From Obelidium mucronatum (taxonomy: Eukaryota; Chytridiomycota; Chytridiomycetes; Chytridiales; Chytriomycetaceae), in assembly GCA_025765595.1 (NCBI GenBank), contig JAIVFH010000001.1:372001-436000 (forward strand): a stretch of DNA of 64,000 nucleotides. Reading direction: 5' to 3'. Positions 34,203 to 43,751 of this stretch are shown here, in pieces. Both the position numbers and the translations under genes were made by a program. Below the pieces are notes generated by a model, which was given only the letters and a program-made list of their open reading frames with translations, searched no databases and was not told the origin of the DNA. Each line of letters begins with the position of its first letter. The first letter of the stretch is position 1.

Positions 34203-35238
34203 TTATCCAAAAACAGATGAATATGTGGGAATCTTGCTCTTGATTAATCTCAAGGCTTCGGCCCCATCAGTCCCACCAACACCTCTGTCTCCACCACCAA
34301 CGCCAATCCATTCTCCTAAATTAACCACTTTCTTTTCCTTGGCACCAGAAGCCGATTGAACCTCAACCCTTTTGCATTCTGCCCCATCAGAAGAAGTGGT
34401 ATTGAATGCAATACCAGATTCTACACCCTGAAGACACGCAATCACTGCATCTTTAATGACAGAATCTCGTGAGTGAGAATGCAAGGCAATAGGAGGGAGC
34501 AGCGCGGCCAGATAAGGGAGCAAACCGGCACCGAGACAAGTTCCAAGACTATGTACGGTGTCCAAGGCAGCCAGGATAGTACTCTTTTCCTTCGAGGATA
34601 ACGCGTTGCGAAGAGGAGGAACGGATTGCGCTAGAAGCGGTTCGATTTTAGATCTCGCGTTGGGCGATAGAATCAACTCTTTCAGCGCGTTCGGGACCAG
34701 GAAAAGGAAGGGGTGCTTTGTTTCGCGGAGACCTTCCATTAGTGTGATAAATAGAGGGTTATATGACAGAGTTGAAACCGGCTGGGACCATGAAATCTTT
34801 TTCAAGCAATAGATTAGTTGACCCCTTAGGTGGAGTAGATCAATATACAAACCTTGTGCTTGACAGACCCATGCTCCAACCGACAGGGAAATCCACCTTT
34901 AGAATAGGCTGCGCTGAAGGCTCTAGTGACATCAAGATGTGTAAATAACGGCTTTGGAGGACGCAAGTAACGACGCGCAATTACGTTTTGTGCGATCCGG
35001 CGCCCAAGTCCAAAATTGCTTTTGGAATGCTTCGATTTGAGATTTTTGTGCTCTTTGGCTCAGCAGCAGGCGCAATAGTTGACGACGCGAGAGTCCCAGT
35101 TCCCAGCTTGCGCGGAGTCACAGGCGACAGCTTCGAGTGCGCCGATCCGGACTTGCCGCTGCTGGAAGTGCCCCCGCGGCTGTTGAGCGGCTTTGGCGCT
35201 GCGTTGGTGCTGGTTGCCCGTGGCGCTGTCGAGAACAT
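34203..35238 (-). CDS. PACRG: PACRG-like axonemal protein
   Basis: Inner-junction protein of ciliary doublet microtubules, needed for motile flagella. Exons on the minus strand: 34985-35238, 34853-34922 and 34203-34796, 305 residues. After a Ser/Pro-rich N-terminus the family pattern is TAFSAAYSKGGFPCRLEHG followed by KISW and NPLFITLMEGLRETKHPF, then an Armadillo-like helical repeat region (LLAQSVPPLRNALSSKEKST, LGTCLGAGLLPYLAALLPP) and the terminal PTYSSV. Both introns split conserved motifs in phase. Its presence supports an organism with flagellate cells. A Gly/Asp-rich loop near the C-terminus is specific to this copy. Confidence 0.9.
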
Positions 35239-35331
35239 CGGAAGAGTTTGTCAACAGCGGGATTTACAGAAAGGGAATACTTTATTTTATTATCAACAGT
35301 GAAATAATATACTTTGAAGAGGCCGAGGATG

Positions 35332-36611
35332 TTAAATAAGCGATAAGGCGAGCAGAAACGCGATTGTTCCAAAACATGCTGATTCTCGAGAGCCTGATGT
35401 CCCGGTGGTTTGTGAAATTGTGTTGACGGTTGCAGCGTATGCGGTACTTGAAGCAAAAGAGGTACCCGCAAGAGTCGAAGAAATTGTCGTATTCGGGTTA
35501 TCTTCCGTCAAAGCTGGTGCCACAGTTGTTGAAGGTGTTGGAGAAGCCTGGGTTTTCGGAGGCAACACGACTGACCGCTTGTTATCAAACTGACCAGATT
35601 TGAAGAATCCTTCAAGAATATCATTTCCGTAAGGACTGGAAACTCCCAAGCATTTCGACAAGGGTTCCAACTGGTAGCCGGCCTTCAAAAGCATATCCAT
35701 TATAGTATTCGCAATGGATGCTTCGGATTCAAACATATCATGCTGCAAAGATATCTGATTCTTAAGCCCTTGATTTATCCAGGTTTTGAAGTTTCCCGAA
35801 ACGACTTGATTAAGCTTTGTCGCGTCTTTATAAAACTCCCAATCATGCGAGTCTTAATTTTGAGAATACAATTAGCCGACACCCAAAGCAGTATGACATA
35901 AAGCTCAAACCAATGTATTGTATGGAAGTAAGGCCCATTGACGCAGCCAGTTTTCGAACTCTCTCGTTAATACGCCCCATTGGCGGGCGAAAGTATCTTG
36001 GAACCTGACCAGTGATTTCATAAATCGCACGAGCCGAGTAAACCAGCTCAGATATAATTTGATTATCATCTTTGATTGCCGTCAGATCAGGGTGAGACCA
36101 GGTATGGATCCTTTAGAAAAAAAAAGGTCATTGTGTGAGTTCTTCAGATTTTCGTGGGTTTGAGTGCTTGGGCCCAAACTCACGCGATCTCGTGGCCGCT
36201 CCTGTAAGCGGCGAGCATTTGGTCTGGATAATCGACCACACAGGAACCAATTGTAAAGAAAGTCGTTGTTAAGCCTTTGTTGCTGAAGTCTATCAAATGG
36301 ATCAGCAAAATTGAACTACTACTATTGCGAGTCCCAAACTACTCAACAATCAGAAACTACGCGGGTATATGGAGAAGGTCCATCATCGAATGAAGGCATC
36401 CACGTCATTGGGTTTGCTCCGTTACATGTGTAGATATCATCGGGAACATTGCCATTTCGATTGACTTGCTGAAAGTATTGCGTCCAAACCGGAACAGAAG
36501 GTGGAAGAGACCATAAGGAAGGAGCCCAGGAGAAATCGTGGTGGCTGTTAATTTGTGGATTTTAGCAATGAATGTATGGCAAATATTGTTGTTCCGTTAC
36601 ATCGAAGACAT
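35332..36611 (-). CDS. CE4 polysaccharide (chitin) deacetylase-like, copy 1
   Basis: Carbohydrate esterase family 4, likely removing N-acetyl groups from chitin at the wall. Exons on the minus strand: 36601-36611 (11-nt microexon), 36348-36544, 36184-36289, 35911-36110 and 35332-35852, 344 residues. Motifs: SFDDGPS, HTWSHPD, RPPMG (Tyr replaced by Met), DSHDW and LQHD. The tail ends in a hydrophobic stretch (FGTIAFLLALSLI) after a Thr/Ser-rich region, like a GPI signal. No N-terminal signal peptide is visible. It lacks the intron after LQHD found in the other copies, so it is the most divergent of the array. Confidence 0.85.
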
Positions 36612-36704
36612 TGAATTGTAAACGAGGATGAGGCTCTTTTTTGATCGAAGGTTTGTTTTATATTAAAGTAGCAACTTTTTGATTGCAATTGCGGCAACGA
36701 AAAT

Positions 36705-36850
36705 AAAGGGTTCGACTTGCCAAGCAGTCCAACGGCAATCCTCCTCAAGAATCAGAAACTACGCCAGTATATGGAGAAGGTCCATCGTCAAATGAAGGCA
36801 TTCAGCTCCGTTACAGGTGTAGATATCATCGGGACTCTGGAAATATTGCA
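36705..36850 (-). pseudogene. Relic fragment of a CE4 deacetylase gene
   Basis: A stretch near 36749-36835 matches the motif-1 exon of copy 1 (36348-36440) with small deletions, and 36712-36740 matches the 3' end of copy 2 (36930-36958). The 5' and 3' pieces lie directly side by side, so the middle of a gene has been lost. This looks like the scar of unequal crossing-over in the array. No intact frame. Confidence 0.65.
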
Positions 36851-36957
36851 CAACGTTTTATTGAATGCATTATTGACTTTTATTTTTAAAAACACTTGAT
36901 TGAAATCCGCAAATGAGGTTAGATTTGAGTAGATTTGCCAAGCAGTCCAACAGCAGT

Positions 36958-38174
36958 TCAATATAAAAACATTGCAGCAACCAATGACAACGCCAGAACC
37001 GAAAAGCTATGTGTGGTAGACGAGACAAAAGGTCGAATCGTATTGATAGGAACATCGACAATGCTTGATACCAAAATAGGTGGAATCGTTGAAGTTGTTC
37101 TTGTTTCTGTAGTAGATGGTGTCGGTTTCGTCTCTTCATAAGATGGAACCAGGTGTTCTTTGCTCTCGAACTGGCCATTTGTAAAAAAAACTTCAAGAAT
37201 CGAGTTTCCGTAAGGAGAATCTTCTTCGAGACATTGATAAATCGGCATGACGGTGTACCCGGCCTTGATGACGGCATCCATGGCTTTTATTGCGACAGTA
37301 ACTTCGGGCCTAGCAAATTAAACCCTGTTACAAAAACAAATTGGACTCCCAACCAAAAAACTTACTGCCAAACATCATGTTGCAAAGTAATTTCGCCTGT
37401 ACGATTCTCAGCAATCCACTGCCTGACATGGCCCATAACCACAGGTTCCATTTTCACCTGGTCATTGTAATGCATCCAATCTTGCGTATCGATATATGAA
37501 ACTACTTGTAGGCCCATTGTGGCGGCCAATCTTCGGACTCGCGCGTTGGATTGGCCATAAGGTGGGCGAATATATCGAATTGCCTGTCCAGTAACTTGAT
37601 GAATTACCTTGGCCGTGTAAACAAATTCCGCAATAATTTCATCGTCTGATTTTACTTCGGTAAGCTTCGGGTGTGACCAAGTATGAATTCTGATTGAAAG
37701 GTCAGTGAAACACAAAATTTGACATCCGAAAGCTTACCCGATTTCGTGGCCAGCGTTGTAAGTATCCAGCAATATTTTTGGATGCTGTAAAGCAACAGAA
37801 CCAACAATGTAAAATGTGGTATTCATCTTCTTCTCCTTGAAGTCTAATTTTAGAATTTAGATGAATTCAATAATGATTTTTGGCGCTTTCCCAATCGTGT
37901 CGCCTCTCACATTCAATCAGCTGCGGAGTATAAGGAGACGGACCGTCATCAAATGTTGCACCCCAAACTTTCGGCATTGATGTTGTGCACTTTCGAATGT
38001 CGTCTTTTGGAACGACCAAGTGAGGATTGGTCCTGTTGAAGTAAGATGTCCAAACTGGAACCGCAGGGGCTCTTGTCCAAGTTTTTGGAGCCCAGCTGAA
38101 ATCGTAAGAACTTTGGTATTTGGAGGGGTTAGTGGTTTGTACCATCAAAGTTCAGCCAATTCTTACTTTGACAT
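36958..38174 (-). CDS. CE4 polysaccharide (chitin) deacetylase-like, copy 2
   Basis: Exons on the minus strand: 38167-38174 (8-nt microexon), 37911-38110, 37738-37843, 37366-37689 and 36958-37309, 329 residues, frame intact. CE4 motifs are complete: TFDDGPS, HTWSHP, RPPYG, DTQDW and LQHD. After the catalytic domain comes a conserved SPYGNSILEVFF block, a Thr-rich spacer and a hydrophobic C-terminus (FSVLALSLVAAMFLY) resembling a GPI-attachment signal. There is no signal peptide, and only 106 bp separate the start from the next gene's stop, leaving little space for an extra 5' exon. Confidence 0.9.
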
Positions 38175-38280
38175 GACTGAGGATTCAGAACTAAAAAAAG
38201 AATTATGAAAGCCAACTCTAATTTATTTCTCATTTACTCCTATCTATTTGGTCCAACATCTTCATTCGCACACATATATC

Positions 38281-39415
38281 TTACATCATGGACGCAAGCA
38301 ACAGCACCCAAAGCACCCCGGAGAAACGACCGAAGCATCCGCTCTTTGCTGTTGTTGCAACAATAAATGGCGCCGTACTGTTGTCACCAATACCAACTAT
38401 CGATGAATTTCCGCTGAATCCCAATCCAATCGAATCATCCACTTGTTTAAGAATCACGGCGTTTCGGCTTTCAAACTGCCCAGATTTGAAAAATCCCTCC
38501 AGAATTGGGTTTCCATATGGAGAATTTTGTCCAAGACACTGGTACACCGGTTTGATGGTGTATCCAGCAGTTATCAACGCGTCCATAGCTTTTTTAGCAA
38601 CAGTGACTTCAGGTCTGGGAAAATACTCAAATGTCAGAATACGTCCGAATGAATGATGCATCATAATACATACTGCCATACGTCATGCTGCAGTGATATT
38701 TCCCCAGTACGCTTCTCAGCTATCCACTGTCTGATGTGGCCCATCACCAATGGTTCCATAAGTGCTTGATTGTTATAATACATCCAATCCTGGGTATCTA
38801 GGTACGAAACGACTTGGAGTCCCATCATAGCAGCCAAACGCCGAACTCGACTGTTGGATGAACCGTACGGTGGTCGAATGTATCGAATGGCCTGGCCTGT
38901 TACTTGGTGGATCACTTTTGCGCTATATACGAACTCGGCAATGATCTCATCATCTGAAGCGACAGAAGTCAGATTCGGGTGGGACCAAGTGTGAATTCTG
39001 ACATAAGTGTTAATCCAAAAATATTTAGTCAATGTAGCAACAATACCCAAGTTCGTGACCGGCATTAAAAGTATCCAGCATAATCTGCGGATAATTGATT
39101 GCAGGTCGATCCGACTGTGTAAAAGGTTGTCTTCATGTTCTTGCTTTTGAAATCTGCTCCTTCAAGTTTTCACTCCAAGCAACAATCACAAGAACTATTT
39201 CCTTACATGCCACTAATTCTGGAGTGAATGGCGAGGGTCCATCGTCGAATGTAGCGCCCCAAATCAAAGGCTCTGAGGTTGAACACCTTCGAATATCGTC
39301 GGCTGGAACTGTAAAGTTTGGATTCGTCTTGTTGAAGTACTCTGTCCATGCATGGAACCCCGGGGGCCCTTGTCCACGCTTTCGGCGCCCAAGAGAAATC
39401 GTACTTGGTACTCAT
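38281..39415 (-). CDS. CE4 polysaccharide (chitin) deacetylase-like, copy 3 (two apparent frame breaks)
   Basis: Exons on the minus strand: 39207-39415, 39047-39153, 38674-38997 and 38281-38614, about 323 residues if two surplus bases are ignored. One is near 39350 (after GVP in the first exon) and one near 39106 (exon 2 is 107 nt where sister genes have 106). Motifs: TFDDGPS, HTWSHP, RPPYG, DTQDW, LQHD. The C-terminus SGVLWVLLLASMM is hydrophobic. Exon sizes of 324 nt and about 106 nt equal those of copy 2, showing a direct duplication. Confidence 0.83.
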
Positions 39416-39524
39416 CACAGACTCGGAGTTTTTTTTTCTAAGCTTGCTTGTAACGGAAATGAGATACAGTTTACACTCAAAATCAAACATAATCTATAGA
39501 CATGAACTCGGTTTCTAATGCAAT

Positions 39525-40723
39525 TCAAACTATAGCAAAAATGGCGAATAAAATAAAGGACTCCAATCTTTTTAGCGTCACTGGTGGTCTTGGTCAGAGG
39601 AACAGGGGTAACTTCCGCCCCAACAACAGACGACGCATTCTTGCCAGCATTAGATACGAACAACTCATTTAAGATGAGGGGATGAATCGTTGCGTTGCGA
39701 CTCTCGAATTGGCCAGATCGAAAGAATCCCTCCAAGATTCTATTTCCGTACGGTGATGCTTGATCGAGGCATTGATAAACAGGTTTTATAGGTATATCCC
39801 GCCGAAATAAGACTGTCCATTGCTTTTTTGGAGACCTGACTTGTGGGCTTATTACGAGTTACCGAAAATTATGTTGATGGTTAATTTGAAAAGAATCCAA
39901 TATCTGGCAGCCGAAACGCTTACTTGTACATATCATGATGTCAAGGAAATCTCCTTTGTTCGTTTTTCCGAAATCCATTTCCTGACATGGCCCATAACGA
40001 CTGGTTCCATTTTTGCTTGATCGTTGTAATTCAGCCAATCTTGAGCATCCAAATACGAAACCACTTCTAGGCCCATTAAAGCAGCCAGTCTGCGTACTCG
40101 ACTATTGGATGAACCATATGGTGGGCGAATGTAGCGTATGGCTTGTCCTGTCACTTGATGAATAATCTTGGCACTGTAAACGAACTCAGCAATAATTTCA
40201 TCGTCTGAGGCAACGGATGTAAGGTTTGGGTGAGACCAAGTGTGAATTCTGAATTCGAAACGGTGGATGTGTGGATTTAGGGTATTAATAATTTGTATGT
40301 AATGGGTACGAAGCCTTGTGAAAGTTACAGTACCCAATCTCATGCCCCGCATTGAAGGTATCAAGCATAATCTGAGGGTGGCTCAGGGCCGTTGAACCAA
40401 TTGTGTAGAATGTTGTCTTCAAGTTCTTAATCTTGAAGTCTGTTGATTAAAAAAGACAATCAAAATTGCAGTCATAGCAGGGCCGGGCAGACAAGATCCA
40501 TCTTACACTCGAGTAATTCTGGGGTAAATGGAGACGGACCATCGTCAAAGGTTGCTCCCCAGACCATTGGCTCCGCCGTCGTACATCGCCGAATATCATC
40601 GGCTGGTACAGGCGCATCCCCGTTGGCCTTATGGAAGTATTCTGTCCAAGCGGGAACCCCAGGCGCCCTTGTCCAAGGCTTAGGTGCCCAAGAGAAGTTC
40701 CAATTGTTGGCACTTGTGCTCAT
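39525..40723 (-). CDS. CE4 polysaccharide (chitin) deacetylase-like, copy 4 (disrupted, possible pseudogene)
   Basis: Exons on the minus strand: 40507-40723, 40334-40439, 39924-40248 and about 39525-39847. The first two exons are intact (TFDDGPS motif). Later exons need four one-base corrections: a surplus base just before the HD of motif 5 near 39940, a missing A in a run at 39824-39829, a surplus base near 39790 and a surplus A near 39569-39573. With these, HTWSHP, RPPYG, DAQDW, the SPYGN block and a hydrophobic tail (FILFAIFAIV) appear. Four lesions in one copy suggest decay, but nearby genes show the same kind of one-base surplus, so assembly error is equally possible. Confidence 0.72.
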
Positions 40724-40854
40724 CCCTTGTTAAGATTTTTCTTCTCAGCGTGGCATCGCCATCCAATAAAAAAGTCGCAAAGGTTCAATCCCCGCTTTTA
40801 AAACAAAGTGCCATAAATTCATGATGATTTAACTAATTACATACAAAATTGATA

Positions 40855-41987
40855 TCAAGAAATGAAGAGAAAAAGAAGCATCCAGACGGAAGCTGTGACG
40901 ACGCGGGAGGCAAGGCTCTTTGTTGGGATGGCTGTTATTTCAACAGCAGCGACATTCTCAAGTCCAACAATAGTTGCATTTCCAATACCAAACGATAAGG
41001 AATCATTAAGGGACTGAACAGGAGGAGAAAAATTCCGACTTTCAAATATTCCTGAATTGAAAAATGATTCCAGCACCGAATTCCCGTACGGACTTGAGTC
41101 GCCCAGGCACTTAAACACTGGTTGAATAGTGTACCCTGCCTTGACAAGGATATCAAGAGATGCCACGGCGGCATTTGCTTCAGGACTTTGTAATTTTTAG
41201 GAACAGCTTCAAAAAACCAATTAATGAAGATATAGCACATACGCGTAAATATCATGTTGCAGAGTTATTTGGTTTGTCACGCCCTGTGCTACCCACTTGT
41301 TGAAGTTGGCTGTGACGCCAGGAAACTTGTGAAGTATTCGCCATGTAGATCCAATCTTGCGAATCTAATAACGATTATCAGACAAACTAGTGAAAGAAAG
41401 GGTTTGGGAGAACTGTAACTGACCCAAGTTAAAGGAAACAGATCGCAATCCCATCGTTGCAGCCAACCGCCGAACTCGCTCATTTGAATATCCATATGGT
41501 GGGCGAAAATATTTTGGTATCTTGCCTGTAACTTGATACATTGCTTTCGCCGAGTACACAAGCTCTGCAATCACTTGGTTATCATCAGCAACGCTTCGCA
41601 AATCTGGATGACTCCAAGTGTGGATTCCAATTTCATGCCCAGCCGAATAAGTATCAAACATAGTCTGCGGATATTGTATTGCGACAGATCCAATCGTGTA
41701 GAAAGTTCCGTACAGGTTCTTTAATTTGAGATCTGGAATATCGCTTTACACATATTGATAAATCATAACGAAGCCTTACAATCGGTTACTGTATGTGTAA
41801 ACGGACTGGGACCATCATCATAGCTTGGCGCCCAAAGTTTCGGACTGGAACCAGAACAGATGCGGATATCGTCTTTGACATCTGGATTTGGAACTGCATT
41901 TGCAAAGTATCGAGTCCAGGCAGGTACAGCTGGAGCGAGTGTCCATGCTTTAGGGGCCCAAGAGAAGTTGAAATCTGGTGAGGTCAT
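40855..41987 (-). CDS. CE4 polysaccharide (chitin) deacetylase-like, copy 5 (one apparent frame break)
   Basis: Exons on the minus strand: 41780-41987, 41424-41732, 41243-41364 and 40855-41185, 322 residues allowing for one surplus base near 41329. Motif 1 is SYDDGPS, then HTWSHP, RPPYG, DSQDW and LQHD. It lacks the intron that sister genes have just before HTWSH, but has one splitting motif 4, as in copy 1. The C-terminus VWMLLFLFIS is hydrophobic. Start ATG gives MTSPDFNFSWAP with no signal peptide. Confidence 0.83.
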
Positions 41988-42206
41988 TTCTTGATTGTTG
42001 TTGATTTTGGAAATGAGGTGTTACAATCAAAATTATGGGCGGACTTTCTCTTTGTCCTTGAACTTTGTCAGGTGCATAATGGGTTCCAATTTCCTGAATG
42101 ACTTCCCACTCCCCAAACCGAATTTAATACGAATTGATAGAGTTAATGTACATTACCATTTGGTACATTTTTCAATCATATTTAGTTACATCAAGCGCAG
42201 GCAGTA

Positions 42207-42278
42207 TCCGAATTCGTCTAGTGGCCAAGATTCCGCCCTCTCACGGCGGCGACCGGGGTTCAATTCCCCGATTCGGAG
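42207..42278 (+). tRNA. tRNA-Glu (anticodon CUC)
   Basis: A 72-nt cloverleaf reads cleanly: acceptor arms TCCGAAT and ATTCGGA pair over 7 bp, anticodon arm CCGCC/GGCGG encloses loop CTCTCAC with anticodon CTC, and T arm CGGGG/CCCCG encloses TTCAATT. B box GGTTCAATTCC and an A-box-like D arm with TCTAGTGG are present. Identity with glutamate tRNAs is typical of eukaryotes. No intron. Confidence 0.95.
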
Positions 42279-42395
42279 TATTGCGTAGTATTAGCACATG
42301 CGGTGTTCTTTGTCTAAGTTATTAGGGATCGCCTTCATTTTTATTTTCATGCTGTTTTTCAACGTCAAATCTGATCTGAAGTTGGCTCAGATCTG

Positions 42396-43721
42396 ATGGC
42401 ATGTTTGAGCCAACTACCGCCTGAACTTCTCGTTCTTATCCTGCAGCATCTTCCGATCAATCCGCTTCTGTGCCAGTTGTCGTATCTCAGTCACAATTGG
42501 CACAGGATTATTTCTGATTATAACAGCGCCAAACAGCACTTGTTACGCCAACTTCAAACACCATCGGATATCAAAAAGCTCTACTTTCTTCTCCTAGAAA
42601 ATATTCGCAATCAATCAATTCCAATTGTATACCAGTCTTCTATCCTGTCTTTGGTTGTATCAAGTGACTCGTTGGTGTCGTTTGCAAGAGAACGAGCCAA
42701 CAGGCTTCCGATCAAAAAAGCAGAGATACTATTCAGTATTTGCTGGACAGGAGATGATTTCCTGAAATCAAAAGCGAGTATTTCGACAATACTGAAGTGG
42801 GCTGCGTGGTCTGGATACACAAAGGCCGTTGAAGCAGTTGTTGAATGGGTATTGATTCACAAAGACCCAAGCGTCGAAGATAACTGTGTTCTTCTTGCAT
42901 GTGCTCGATTCGGATATACGGATTTTGTGAAGGCCCTTCTGGCGGATGAGAGGGTTGATCCTGCTGCGAAAGGCAATTACGCCATCCGGTATTCTTCCAA
43001 GAATGGACATGTTGAAATTGTCAAGATGCTTTTACAAAACCCTCATGTAAATCCTACGGCAATGGCATCGAGTGCGTTTGTGGATGCTTGCTCCTCTGGT
43101 CACTCTCCTCTGGTCCAGTTATTCTTACAGGACGGGAGAGTCAATCCACGGGTTCGATCAAATTCAGTTCTGATGCGAGCATGTGGATACGGTCCTCCTT
43201 CAATCGTGAAGATTTTGCTCATGGATCCTCGTGTGGACCCCAGTGTTTCTGAAAACTGTGCCATTCAAACTGCAGCAGCTAGTGGATTACGTGAAGCTGT
43301 TGAAGTGTTGCTGAAGCATCCTCTCGTTGACCCTGGGGACAGAAATAATGAGGCTTTATGTTTGGCAGCCAGAGAGGGTCATGAAAACATTGTGTCACTT
43401 CTCTTGGCGGATTCTAGGGTTAATGCCTCTGCCCAAAACAATGCACCTCTATTATTGGCTTCTGGAGCAATCTCCGAAAACCCAAGAATTGTTGCCATGT
43501 TACTGGCGGACTCTCGCGTTGATCCGGGAGCAAGAGATAATGAAGCTATCATTCTGGCTGCTGCTAGGGGCCATTCTCTGATTGTTTCCTTATTGATTTC
43601 TGATATTCGGGTGAATCCAGGTGCTCAAAACAATCTTGCGCTCAGGCGGGCTGTGGAGGGCAATCATGACAGAACCGTTGCTATTTTGTTGAAAGATAAA
43701 CGAGTCAATACATTTGAATAG
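42396..43721 (+). CDS. F-box protein with C-terminal ankyrin repeats
   Basis: Single exon, 441 residues. An F-box-like N-terminus (LPPELLVLILQHLPINPLL, then LSYLSHNW) is followed by a linker and about ten ankyrin-type repeats ending in a regular RVDPxA/RVNPxA motif (residues ~140-441), for example NNEALCLAAREGHENIVSLL. It probably recruits substrates to an SCF ubiquitin ligase through the ankyrin surface. Its stop is only 30 bp from the stop of the convergent MFS transporter. Confidence 0.85.
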   Translation: MACLSQLPPELLVLILQHLPINPLLCQLSYLSHNWHRIISDYNSAKQHLLRQLQTPSDIKKLYFLLLENIRNQSIPIVYQSSILSLVVSSDSLVSFARERANRLPIKKAEILFSICWTGDDFLKSKASISTILKWAAWSGYTKAVEAVVEWVLIHKDPSVEDNCVLLACARFGYTDFVKALLADERVDPAAKGNYAIRYSSKNGHVEIVKMLLQNPHVNPTAMASSAFVDACSSGHSPLVQLFLQDGRVNPRVRSNSVLMRACGYGPPSIVKILLMDPRVDPSVSENCAIQTAAASGLREAVEVLLKHPLVDPGDRNNEALCLAAREGHENIVSLLLADSRVNASAQNNAPLLLASGAISENPRIVAMLLADSRVDPGARDNEAIILAAARGHSLIVSLLISDIRVNPGAQNNLALRRAVEGNHDRTVAILLKDKRVNTFE

Positions 43722-43751
43722 ACTGGATTTTATTACAGTCTTCGCGTTGAT

